Shown here one piece after another: positions 23,890 through 30,814 of a stretch of DNA of 36,516 nt. Position numbers and translations under genes: made by a program. The first letter of the stretch is position 1; each line of letters opens with the position of its first letter. Where the stretch lies: NCBI RefSeq assembly GCF_030646255.1, contig NZ_JAUSNF010000015.1, positions 1 to 36,516 on the forward strand. The letters are read 5' to 3'. The DNA is from Candidatus Burarchaeum sp. (GTDB lineage: Archaea; Micrarchaeota; Micrarchaeia; Burarchaeales; Burarchaeaceae). A model generated the notes under the pieces. That model was not told the origin of the DNA. It ran no database searches and saw only the letters and a list, made by a program, of their open reading frames with translations.

Positions 23890-24004
23890 GCCCCTGTAGC
23901 TCATCGGTAGAGCGACTGCCTTGTAGCGGCCCTTTTCTTTCCCAAAGAAAAGCGCCGGCGGAAAAGAAAGCAGTAGGTAGCGAGTTCAATTCTCGTCGGG
24001 GGCT
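23890..24004 (+). tRNA. tRNA-Thr (anticodon TGT) with a 43-base intron
   Basis: All cloverleaf parts pair: acceptor GCCCCTG/CGGGGGC with discriminator T (24004), D-arm GCTC/GAGC, anticodon stem ACTGC (23915-23919) with GCAGT (23970-23974), variable loop AGGTA and T-arm GCGAG/CTCGT around TTCAATT. The anticodon TGT is at 23922-23924 and A37 follows. Between A37 and the 3' half of the loop lies an insertion, taken as an intron at the canonical 37/38 site (23926-23968; a one-base shift gives the same length). A T discriminator is usual for archaeal tRNA-Thr. The T-run at 24011-24015 can end transcription. The gene at 24008 (-) ends three bases beyond. Confidence 0.9.
23926..23968 (+). other. tRNA-Thr intron with internal hairpin
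   Basis: The intron folds on itself: CTTTTCTTT (23932-23940), CCC loop, AAAGAAAAG (23944-23952), nine pairs. One C·C mismatch is followed by CGGC (23927-23930) with GCCG (23954-23957). I could not draw a canonical bulge-helix-bulge at the exon junctions with confidence, so the exact splice bases are tentative. Confidence 0.6.
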
Positions 24005-24007
24005 TCC

Positions 24008-24802
24008 CTATTTTTCCTTCCTAATCAGCGCCGACAGCGAGCCGAACCGGATGCAGAATTCCTCTATGGCCTTCTTGAAGACGAGCATCGCGACAAAGGC
24101 GAGCATGCCTCCTATCGCAAGCATCAGGTGCGCCAGGAAGTAAAGCGGTATGATTGTGGGCGCGGCCTCGGCTGCGCCCATCACGAGAACGTCCCTCGTA
24201 GCCGTAGTCATCAGCGTCGTACCCATCGGAAGGATTATGCCTGCCATCAGAAGAAGCGAGGAAAGCTCGTAATGCGTGCTGAACTTCGTGTTCATTATCT
24301 GCACTGTGAAATTTTTGAAGTTGTGCGTGTAGACTGAAAGATTTATGAGTCCAATGCCAATGATCAGTTGGGCCGCCAGGGACATAAGCTGGTCTGCGGC
24401 GTAAAGCGCAGGGAAGCGCGCCATCTGCGCCACGTTTGCAACTATGTAGGTTAGCAGGTACGAAAGGAGCATCAGTCCGGGAACATGCACGTTGCCGCAT
24501 ATGCGGGCGAGCGCAAGCGTAGGCCTGAACAGGAGCAATGCCGCCAGCAGGAACAAGGAAGAGCCGATTATGCCGACTTCGGGAGGCGGCACGCTCCCCA
24601 CGTTCATCACATAATATGACGTAATAACGGGCAGGGCGAGGCTCAGCGGAAGCGCCAGGAGTATGCCCAACGACCCCAGGTCCTTCTTCTCGAGCTTCTC
24701 CGCAATTAGGATGACGTCCCTGAATATGTAAATGGCCAGCCAGAGGAAAATGATTGCCAATATTGCAAGAACCGAACTCAGAATACTTAACCAAGAATTC
24801 AT
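24008..24802 (-). CDS. Unknown polytopic membrane protein
   Basis: 264 residues from ATG 24802 (MNSWLSILSSVLAILAII), chosen over an upstream in-frame start because GGGTGG and a TATA box (24842-24851) lie immediately upstream. About seven hydrophobic segments with short polar loops; the loop FRDVILIAEKLEKKDLG after the first helix is the most charged part, and HNFKNFTVQIMNTKFSTHYE lies between helices five and six. No Cys-rich domain or known catalytic motif is seen, and I do not recognise the family. It may be a small-molecule or signalling membrane protein, but nothing shows which. Its stop is only three bases from the 3' end of tRNA-Thr on the other strand. Confidence 0.65.
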   Translation of the reverse strand: MNSWLSILSSVLAILAIIFLWLAIYIFRDVILIAEKLEKKDLGSLGILLALPLSLALPVITSYYVMNVGSVPPPEVGIIGSSLFLLAALLLFRPTLALARICGNVHVPGLMLLSYLLTYIVANVAQMARFPALYAADQLMSLAAQLIIGIGLINLSVYTHNFKNFTVQIMNTKFSTHYELSSLLLMAGIILPMGTTLMTTATRDVLVMGAAEAAPTIIPLYFLAHLMLAIGGMLAFVAMLVFKKAIEEFCIRFGSLSALIRKEK

Positions 24803-24841
24803 TTTCCAACGCCACCCTTTCTTTTTTCTTGACGTTCCCGG

Positions 24842-24851
24842 CTTTATAATA
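24842..24851 (-). promoter_or_regulatory. TATA box of the unknown membrane protein gene
   Basis: Minus-strand TATTATAAAG about 44 bases before ATG 24802, giving a leader of about 20 bases that contains GGGTGG. Confidence 0.45.
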
Positions 24852-24890
24852 CTTGCGCCGCGCCGTCTCCGCACTCCTGCCTGCTTACTG

Positions 24891-24906
24891 ATTTATAAAA
24901 ATAACC
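24891..24906 (+). promoter_or_regulatory. TATA box of the DUF2666-like gene
   Basis: ATTTATAAAAATAACC lies about 36 bases before ATG 24932, leaving a leader of about 10 bases with AGGGTG five bases before the start. Confidence 0.5.
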
Positions 24907-24931
24907 TTCAAATAGGGTGCAGGGTGTTGGC

Positions 24932-25378
24932 ATGGGCGAGGAAGTCACATTTGCCGCGAACGTGAAGGGCTGGGTTGCAATAAAGAAGATGGGCGCTGAC
25001 GCGAATACGAAACCCGAGGAAGTGGCTGCCGTCCTGGCGGGCATAACGGCCACAATAGACCGCAAGGGATTCGAGTTCGCAGGCATCAAGACTGACGTGA
25101 TAGATGCCTACGCCGACAATCTTACAAAGGGCAAGCGAAAGGGCTACGGGAACCTAGCCGAACTCTTCGGCAAGATACGCAACAGCGAACTGAAGGCAAA
25201 GCTCATAGCGGCGGGCGATGAGGCGAAAGTACCCGTGGCCGAGGCCTACTTCCTCCGGCGCGTTCTCACAAACCTAGGCTATGCCGCATGGATAGACGGT
25301 GCGTCGCTGATGGCTGCCTACCCCGACCTGAAGATACCGAAGCCGCGCGGAAATTTCGGAAAAAAGAAGAAACAATGA
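24932..25378 (+). CDS. Small soluble archaeal protein, possibly DUF2666
   Basis: 148 residues from ATG 24932, with AGGGTG at the right spacing; a GTG five codons earlier is in frame but lies before the binding site. Sequence opens MGEEVTFAANVKGWVAIKKM, then TKPEEVAAVLAGITATIDRK, a helical middle, and ends in a very basic tail (PKPRGNFGKKKKQ). The pattern 'W-V-A-I-K-K...PEEVAxxLAxI' is what I remember of the archaeal DUF2666 family, whose function is unknown; this match is from memory. The Lys/Arg tail could contact nucleic acid (inference). It is followed nine bases later by a signal-peptide protein in the same direction. Confidence 0.6.
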   Translation: MGEEVTFAANVKGWVAIKKMGADANTKPEEVAAVLAGITATIDRKGFEFAGIKTDVIDAYADNLTKGKRKGYGNLAELFGKIRNSELKAKLIAAGDEAKVPVAEAYFLRRVLTNLGYAAWIDGASLMAAYPDLKIPKPRGNFGKKKKQ

Positions 25379-25387
25379 GGTGAGGCC

Positions 25388-25969
25388 ATGAACTTCAAGG
25401 TGCTTTTCACTGCAGTTTGCATTTTATCGCTATTGCCTCTAGTGCATGCAGACATAGGGCCCAAATCACAAGGCTGCTATGAGTTCATAAATCTGAACGA
25501 ATTTTCAGAAACCAGTTTTATGATTGGTTCATATTACGCTGGGGATAACGTATCTCTGCTACCTGCTGTAGCCGGTACTTATTCTGGAGGCCAAATCTGC
25601 GAATATTCTGCTAGTTTCAGAAGAGGTGAAAAATTATATGCCGGAGATGCTTGCATCTCTGAAGAATTATCTTCGGTGTCTCGAATTGGGGCTCTGCCAA
25701 AAACTGCCCCAAACTGCACTAAATGGGCCGTTTCCGATTGGATTCCTGTGAAAGGTTCCTACCTCGTTTCCTTAAAAATAGAAAAAATAGATTTTGATAC
25801 TCACCACATGACCATCTCTGCAGTCAATGAAAAATTCGAAATTTCTGATTTCTTGCGCCTCGTATTCGGAGACCCCATTTTTTTCGTGCTCGTAGCGGGC
25901 GTCATCTTATTTTTCGCATTCGTACTATTCCTAATCTTCTACTACATTCGTAAAAAATGGGGCCACTGA
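25388..25969 (+). CDS. Unknown protein with signal peptide and C-terminal membrane anchor, overlapping tRNA-Pro
   Basis: 193 residues from ATG 25388, with AGGTGAGG just upstream. N-terminal signal peptide (MNFKVLFTAVCILSLLPLVHA), an extracellular domain of about 125 residues with four Cys (C30, C62, C79, C100 approximately), then a hydrophobic helix (VLVAGVILFFAFVLFLIFYY) and a short basic tail RKKWGH. This is type I membrane topology. I do not recognise the domain. The gene is visibly more A/T-rich than its neighbours. Its last four codons and stop lie inside the opposite-strand tRNA-Pro: the final Lys-Lys codons are the tRNA's T6 terminator, and Trp-Gly-His-stop comes from the acceptor and T-arm. 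This may be recent or acquired sequence. Confidence 0.7.
   Translation: MNFKVLFTAVCILSLLPLVHADIGPKSQGCYEFINLNEFSETSFMIGSYYAGDNVSLLPAVAGTYSGGQICEYSASFRRGEKLYAGDACISEELSSVSRIGALPKTAPNCTKWAVSDWIPVKGSYLVSLKIEKIDFDTHHMTISAVNEKFEISDFLRLVFGDPIFFVLVAGVILFFAFVLFLIFYYIRKKWGH
25952..25957 (-). terminator. T6 terminator of tRNA-Pro
   Basis: Six T directly after the discriminator base on the minus strand. On the other strand the same bases are the two Lys codons at the end of the membrane-anchored protein. Confidence 0.55.
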
Positions 25970-26030
25970 GATTTGAACTCAGGTCGCCAGGTCCCAAACC
26001 TGGTAGCATACCAGACTAGCCCATGGCCCC
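25958..26030 (-). tRNA. tRNA-Pro (anticodon TGG)
   Basis: Minus-strand cloverleaf: acceptor GGGGCCA/TGGCCCC with discriminator A, D-arm with GG in the loop, anticodon stem CCAGG/CCTGG closing TTTGGGA (anticodon TGG), variable loop and T-arm CTGAG/CTCAG with TTCAAAT. No intron. The 3' 12 bases are shared with the end of the convergent protein gene. Confidence 0.92.
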
Positions 26031-26052
26031 GCAAACATGATCTTCTATGCTC

Positions 26053-26066
26053 ACAAATAATAACTT
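26053..26066 (-). promoter_or_regulatory. TATA-like box of tRNA-Pro
   Basis: Minus-strand AATTAAGTTATTATTTGTGA begins at the stop of the GNAT gene and is centred about 29 bases before the tRNA 5' end. Confidence 0.4.
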
Positions 26067-26502
26067 AATTCTCAATCCCGCGCACCAGCACAAGTACTGT
26101 TCCATTCCGTTTTCCAATTCTCGCGCCCTTCAGCGCAAAGCCGCGTTGCGTGTAGAAGCGCAGCGCCTTTGCATTAGACTCCTTTACGAGCAGCGAGAGC
26201 GAGCTCCTGCCATTCTCGCGCGCAAATGCGACTGCGCGTTCGAGCAGTGCAGAGCCGATTCCGTGCCGCTCGCAGTCAGGCGTAACGGCTATGCCGCCTA
26301 TGCGCACCTGCCTCGCGCCGAGCTTCACATCGACAAAGCCAGCCAGATTGCCATCACGCTCAGCCACAAAGTACTGCACCCCGCGTGCAGTGCGCCTCCT
26401 AACCTCAGCCTCGTCAATGCGCGCAAGCGGGAAGTATTTCTGGCTCAGCTCAGCTATTGCATCCGCATCCGCAGAGCCCATGCGCCGCACGATTATGCCC
26501 AT
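26065..26502 (-). CDS. GNAT-family N-acetyltransferase (RimI-like)
   Basis: 145 residues from ATG 26502, with GGTG five bases upstream. The acetyl-CoA-binding GNAT motif A is clear: IGGIAVTPDCERHGIGSALL, with the R/Q-x-x-G-x-G/A pattern as RHGIGSA. It is followed by motif B: VKESNAKALRFYTQRGF, the 'N-x-x-A-x-x-F/Y-Y-x-x-x-G-F' end found in RimI/Nat proteins. The N-terminal half (MGIIVRRMGSADADAIAELS) fits the α1-α2 substrate region. It transfers an acetyl group to an amine; the substrate could be protein N-termini or a small molecule and cannot be told from sequence. Divergent from the membrane-protein operon. Confidence 0.88.
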   Translation of the reverse strand: MGIIVRRMGSADADAIAELSQKYFPLARIDEAEVRRRTARGVQYFVAERDGNLAGFVDVKLGARQVRIGGIAVTPDCERHGIGSALLERAVAFARENGRSSLSLLVKESNAKALRFYTQRGFALKGARIGKRNGTVLVLVRGIEN

Positions 26503-26535
26503 TCAAGCACCTATGCAGGAACGAGCGTCCTTTGA

Positions 26536-26547
26536 ACTTTAAATACC
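26536..26547. promoter_or_regulatory. Shared TATA box for the GNAT gene and the six-paralogue membrane operon
   Basis: ACTTTAAATACC reads as a TATA element on both strands, 33 bases before ATG 26574 (+) and 39 before ATG 26502 (-). It is the only TATA-like sequence before the large operon, whose first gene also has GGGGAGCGGTG upstream. Confidence 0.5.
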
Positions 26548-26573
26548 TATTCGTCGATAGGGGAGCGGTGCAT

Positions 26574-27845
26574 ATGGACTGGTTGCCTCTAGCTGGGATT
26601 GCACTTCTCACAACCGCGTTTGTAATCAGCATCGCCTACATGATAGCCAAGGGCTTCCACCTGCCCCAGCTCGAAGGCTGGGCGAAGTTGGAATACCATG
26701 AGCTGCTTGTTTCAGCCCTTCTTCTCGGCGCCATTGTTTTTGGCATAGGCATGATTGACGTGGTGGCTGGCCAGCTCGGGCAGGGCAAGGACATGACGTT
26801 CCAGGTTTCAGCAGACCCTGCAAATGCCGACAGCGCGCCCGCAGAGCCTCTGGATCCTTCAGATCCTCTTTCAGATCCCGTATATGTCTCCAAAGCAACG
26901 TGCACGTTTGGCGGCGGTTCAACAAGCGCATTTGCGCTCGAGCGCACCTATGCATTCGACGAATGCTACCTAGAGAAAAGCGCAGACCACATGATTTACG
27001 TCTACAGGCAGCTGAGCAAGGCCAACCGCTACATCTCGAAGATGACCACCTTTTCCTATAACATTGCAATTCCGCTCTATCTTTTCTCTGCCAGCGTGTA
27101 CAAAGCTCCGCATGCAGGCCTCAGCTACCTGCCCGGCCTCATAGGCGGGGGCATGGATGCGCTTGCCTCCAGCATCTTCATCCAGGTCTCGCAGAAGCTG
27201 CTGCTAGATTTCTTCCATGCAGTCTCCTTCTCATGGATCCTTCCCTTCGGCCTTGCCCTGCGATCTTTCACATTCTCACGGAAGCTCGGTGCCACGCTTA
27301 TCGCGATTGCAATAGGCACCTACGTGGTCTACCCGCTCACTATTGCTTTCGCGGCAGGCGTTTACGATGCCCCCGGAATGGTCAAGGACATCAGCATAAA
27401 CCTCCCGAACGAGCCGCCGAACCTTCAGGACACTGCGATATGCAGCCCGTTCGTGCAGAACTTCATGTGGGTCGGCTCGATAACCTGGTGGTTTGTCTGG
27501 TTCACGCCGGAGTGCACGGGCACGACTTTCCTGGGCTATTTGGAGTGCATGCTCGCAGTCTATCCCGAAGCGCAGTCAATTTTCAACGGCATCAATGCAG
27601 TATTCCTGCTGGCCTACGCGCCTACACTCTGGGACTATGCATTCAAGGTCCATCCTGAAGCACTCTACAATCTGCTTGCAGACCCCACCAACCCTCAAGC
27701 CATACTGCCCGCAGTCTCTCACAATGCCATGATTACTGCGGTGCTTTCAGTATTCAGCATAATCCTTACAGTCTCCGCAACCCGCTCGCTCTCAATGCAG
27801 CTTGGCGGCGACGTGCAGTTCTACGGAATTTACAAGCTGATATGA
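26574..27845 (+). CDS. Polytopic membrane protein, paralogue A of six (VirB6/TrbL-like array)
   Basis: 423 residues from ATG 26574 (MDWLPLAGIALLTTAFVISI), with GGGGAGCGGTG upstream. Family blocks: N-terminal membrane hairpin with IAYMIAKG and 'LEGWAKLEYHELLVSALLLG' (about 15-50); an external loop with Cys; central block ILPFGLALRSFTFSRKLGAT + LIAIAIGTYVVYPLTIAF (about 222-258); an external Cys-containing loop; and a C-terminal helix ending RSLSMQLGGDVQFYGIYKLI. There are about six to seven membrane segments. The same blocks recur in the next five genes, so this is one ancient tandem family. The topology and the central Arg-rich block resemble VirB6/TrbL channel proteins of type IV secretion; this is structural analogy, not a proven match. 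Nothing enzymatic is visible. Confidence 0.75.
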   Translation: MDWLPLAGIALLTTAFVISIAYMIAKGFHLPQLEGWAKLEYHELLVSALLLGAIVFGIGMIDVVAGQLGQGKDMTFQVSADPANADSAPAEPLDPSDPLSDPVYVSKATCTFGGGSTSAFALERTYAFDECYLEKSADHMIYVYRQLSKANRYISKMTTFSYNIAIPLYLFSASVYKAPHAGLSYLPGLIGGGMDALASSIFIQVSQKLLLDFFHAVSFSWILPFGLALRSFTFSRKLGATLIAIAIGTYVVYPLTIAFAAGVYDAPGMVKDISINLPNEPPNLQDTAICSPFVQNFMWVGSITWWFVWFTPECTGTTFLGYLECMLAVYPEAQSIFNGINAVFLLAYAPTLWDYAFKVHPEALYNLLADPTNPQAILPAVSHNAMITAVLSVFSIILTVSATRSLSMQLGGDVQFYGIYKLI

Positions 27846-27854
27846 GGCATCAAA

Positions 27855-28763
27855 ATGAAGTTGCTTGCAAAATCACTCGCATTCCTGCTCCTGCTTACGG
27901 GAATTTCCAGTGCAGCCTCGGCCTGCAGCGTCAGCATTACAAGCGAAGCTTCGCTCATCATACTCCTGGCGCTCCTATCCGGCCTCATAGTTGCGCTTGC
28001 CTACATGGGCTCGCAGGTGTTCCAAAAATTCGAGTGGGAAATATGGGCAAAGAATACGGGCGTGCGGGTCCTGGTTGCGCTCGCGCTGGTTTTCGGCGTG
28101 AACATGGTGATTCTTGCAGGCTGCGCGGCATCTGATGCGCTGGTGGGCAAGGACATGTTCGATGCCTCGAACAGCTATCTGGGCAATCTCGTTTACTCTC
28201 GCGGCTTCCCGCTAATCTACACCTTAACCGAGGCGAGCCTCCAGAACCAGCTCGAGGCAATTGACTTCAAGTTCACCTCAAGTCCCTTCTCAGGCGGTTC
28301 GGGCATTGCGGCGCATGCGGGCGAGAAGACAAAGGCCAACGCGCAGGATGCTGTGGTGAACATGCTTATGCCCCTCATGGCAAGCCTTTACGCGCAGCAG
28401 CTGCTCTTGCAAGCAATACAAACTGTGATTGTGCCCGTCTTCCTGCCCTTCGCATTCGTGCTCCGCGTCTTCTCGCAGACCCGCACAGTGGGCGACTACC
28501 TGATAGCAATCTGCCTCGGCCTTGCAGTAGTTCTTCCGCTCACATACGTTATGAACCTCGTGATAGTCGGCGGCATGGACATGGCAAACATCCTCACGCC
28601 CTCAATGGCCGCAGACCCCGACCTCAAGCTCGCATCAGTGACTTCGCTCATCCCTCAGGCCATTTTCCTGCCCAACCTCACAATCGTAGTCACTGTCAGC
28701 TTCATAATGAGTTTCTCAAAGCTCCTCTCGCGGGGCTTTGAGGTGGAGGCGCCCAATGCGTAA
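27855..28763 (+). CDS. Polytopic membrane protein, paralogue B of six
   Basis: 302 residues from ATG 27855, nine bases after paralogue A. It begins with a signal-peptide-like segment (MKLLAKSLAFLLLLTGISSA) followed by SACSVS, which might be a lipoprotein or ordinary cleavage site. Shared blocks: LIVALAYMGSQVFQKFEWEI for the N-terminal hairpin, VFLPFAFVLRVFSQTRTVGD + YLIAICLGLAVVLPLTYVM (about 192-235) and the C-terminal VTVSFIMSFSKLLSRGFEVE. It is the shortest and most diverged of the set: the FTR-GG core became QTR-GD and the C-terminal GG-D/E became RGFE. The external loop includes SPFSGGSGIAAHAGEKTKAN. It overlaps the next gene by eight bases. Confidence 0.72.
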   Translation: MKLLAKSLAFLLLLTGISSAASACSVSITSEASLIILLALLSGLIVALAYMGSQVFQKFEWEIWAKNTGVRVLVALALVFGVNMVILAGCAASDALVGKDMFDASNSYLGNLVYSRGFPLIYTLTEASLQNQLEAIDFKFTSSPFSGGSGIAAHAGEKTKANAQDAVVNMLMPLMASLYAQQLLLQAIQTVIVPVFLPFAFVLRVFSQTRTVGDYLIAICLGLAVVLPLTYVMNLVIVGGMDMANILTPSMAADPDLKLASVTSLIPQAIFLPNLTIVVTVSFIMSFSKLLSRGFEVEAPNA

Positions 28764-30813
28764 ATATTTCCCAGCCGCACTCGCCCTGCTCGCCATCTCG
28801 CTCCTATTGATAGGTTGCACGGGCATACCTAATCCAACCCCTCCAGCGCAATCCGCAGAAAAAGGCATTGTTGATTCTTGGTTCACAGAAAACTGGGCAG
28901 CCACCTCACTACTCATAGTCCTCATAATCTTCTTCATCCTCGGAATACTGTACATGCTTTCCCAGTCTTTCAGCAACCGGGAGCTGCATGCGTGGGTCGT
29001 CACAGAGTTCTTCCAGAATCTAATGTCCATCGTGATAATAGTAATTCTCGTCGTACTTTTCGTCTCGGTCAGCCAGCTCTCAGAAGCACTCGTCAACCTC
29101 TCTGACCCTGCAAGCCCGACGCCTCCTTGCTCAGTGAGCGAATGCCATTTCGGGCTTGCGAGCAACTATCTCGAACAGCTAATCCTGATAATAACCTGGC
29201 CGCAGAACATGTGTCTGGCAAACATCGACACGAGCCCGACAAGCCCGTGCATGACCGATCCCGTTACTGCGCGGGTGATAGAAGTGGACTTCGAGGACCC
29301 GCCCGGTTCCAACAACTTCGTTCGCAAGTGCCCGGCAGACATTGGCAGTTCGCCGCCTCCTGTTTGCCTGAAGGACGCAACAGGCCAGAATATCGTGCCC
29401 ATGGGCCTTGCAGACTACTCCACCATGCGCGCAATTTCCCGGATGTCCCTGTCAACCTACAAGATAAGCCTGGTGGCAGTCGACCTCCTGCCCTTCCTCT
29501 TCTCCGGCTACTCCATGCGGCCCTATGCCGGCTTCTCGATTTACGCCGACAGGCACATGCTTATCGCAGACTATTCCCTGCGCCTGGCCGCATCGCTCAA
29601 TGCCCAGAAGCTGTTCCTCCAGTATGTGCAAACTGCGCTCGTGCCCCTCCTCCTAATTGCCGGCGTACTCCTGCGCGCCATCTTCTTCACGCGCAAGCTG
29701 GGAGGACTCATGATTGCCATTGCCATCGCGCTCTTCACAGTCTATCCCCTCACCTACTTCGTCTTCCAGTACACCTTCCCGGTTGCGATGGAGGTGGAAA
29801 GCACCAGCGTTGGAGGAATAGACCCGCTGGCTTCCTGCGTCCCGGCGGAGCTGTATGTTGTTTATCCTAAGGATACAACCAGCATGTGCACGGCTGCGTG
29901 TGACGTTAATCCCAACACAGACCCTTCCGCACCTTCAGATCCGTCTAAAAACGCACCGAGTTTTGCAAAGACTGCCTGTAAAACTGAATGCACCGCCTAC
30001 TGCACAGACCAGTATGAAGTTCTCGATAATGCCTGTTACGAAAGGTGCGCCACGGGCTCGCCCAACTATATTTTCCTCTGCTCGATAACCTACTCCGATG
30101 ACAACGGGGACGGCCTCAAAGGGTACGAGTGCGACGATGCTGCTGAAGCAGCGGGTGGAATTCTGAGTACTGTTGCATACAGGACTGCGGCCAAGGCGTA
30201 TATGGGAATCCATCATCCTGGCATAGCAACCTGCAATGATTTGGTTATTGAAACCGCAGATCCCTATGCTGCAGTGGGCGAGTGCTCGATCACAAACGCG
30301 GCAGGCGCGCAGATAACCTGCCCCTCTCGCGCGCTTGCGGACTGCCGCGTGACTTACAGGGCACTGACAAAGAAAGCCGATGGCACTTATGAACGGAACC
30401 CTGAACCTGACGGTCCTTTGGTCTATGCTTTCCCAGACTATTATGATGAAGTCCTGCCCCAGCTGCCAAATGAGTGCAAGGCGAGTCCAGACATCGTGGA
30501 GGCGTGCAAGCTATGCGCAGCGAACATCGGCGGAGTCACCACGCCTGCTGAGGCAGAGCGGCTCACAATTTTGCCCGACCCCCAGATGCAGGCCGACTGC
30601 ACCAAGAGCGATATACTGGAGTCAGGCACAATACCTCCCCTAGACTCAGACAAATTCACGGTGAGCGGCGACATTGAGGCAGCAGCCAAGCTGCTCATAG
30701 CCGGCATAATCCTGCCAATATTCAGCTTCATAATCACAATAACATTCGCAAAGTGCCTCTCGCCCCTGCTGGGCGGGGACTTTGATATAGCCGGCATAAT
30801 GAGGATGATATGA
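28756..30813 (+). CDS. Polytopic membrane lipoprotein-like protein, paralogue C of six, with large Cys-rich external domain
   Basis: 685 residues from ATG 28756, preceded by GAGGTGGAGG; it overlaps paralogue B by eight bases. N-terminus MRKYFPAALALLAISLLLIG ends in a lipobox (LLIGC). Shared blocks: ILYMLSQSFSNRELHAWVVT for the hairpin, IAGVLLRAIFFTRKLGGLMI + AIAIALFTVYPLTYFVF (about 298-335) and the C-terminal ITFAKCLSPLLGGDFDIAGI. Between the central block and the last helix, about 300 residues (340-640) form a Cys-rich external insertion with more than twenty Cys, including CTAACD, KTACKTECTAYC, NACYERC and CKLC. This insertion is absent from the other five paralogues. It is therefore a strong candidate for a surface-exposed, disulfide-bonded binding domain. 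Confidence 0.75.
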   Translation: MRKYFPAALALLAISLLLIGCTGIPNPTPPAQSAEKGIVDSWFTENWAATSLLIVLIIFFILGILYMLSQSFSNRELHAWVVTEFFQNLMSIVIIVILVVLFVSVSQLSEALVNLSDPASPTPPCSVSECHFGLASNYLEQLILIITWPQNMCLANIDTSPTSPCMTDPVTARVIEVDFEDPPGSNNFVRKCPADIGSSPPPVCLKDATGQNIVPMGLADYSTMRAISRMSLSTYKISLVAVDLLPFLFSGYSMRPYAGFSIYADRHMLIADYSLRLAASLNAQKLFLQYVQTALVPLLLIAGVLLRAIFFTRKLGGLMIAIAIALFTVYPLTYFVFQYTFPVAMEVESTSVGGIDPLASCVPAELYVVYPKDTTSMCTAACDVNPNTDPSAPSDPSKNAPSFAKTACKTECTAYCTDQYEVLDNACYERCATGSPNYIFLCSITYSDDNGDGLKGYECDDAAEAAGGILSTVAYRTAAKAYMGIHHPGIATCNDLVIETADPYAAVGECSITNAAGAQITCPSRALADCRVTYRALTKKADGTYERNPEPDGPLVYAFPDYYDEVLPQLPNECKASPDIVEACKLCAANIGGVTTPAEAERLTILPDPQMQADCTKSDILESGTIPPLDSDKFTVSGDIEAAAKLLIAGIILPIFSFIITITFAKCLSPLLGGDFDIAGIMRMI

Positions 30814-30814
30814 G

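Noticed and set aside
25388-26030. Integrated element at tRNA-Pro
   Set aside because: No integrase, no second copy of the tRNA 3' end and no flanking repeats were seen; only composition and overlap hint at acquisition.
29127-29870. 247-codon frame overlapping paralogue C in another plus frame
   Set aside because: Composition typical of an out-of-frame reading (Arg, Pro, Ala, His); paralogue C matches its family along this whole stretch.
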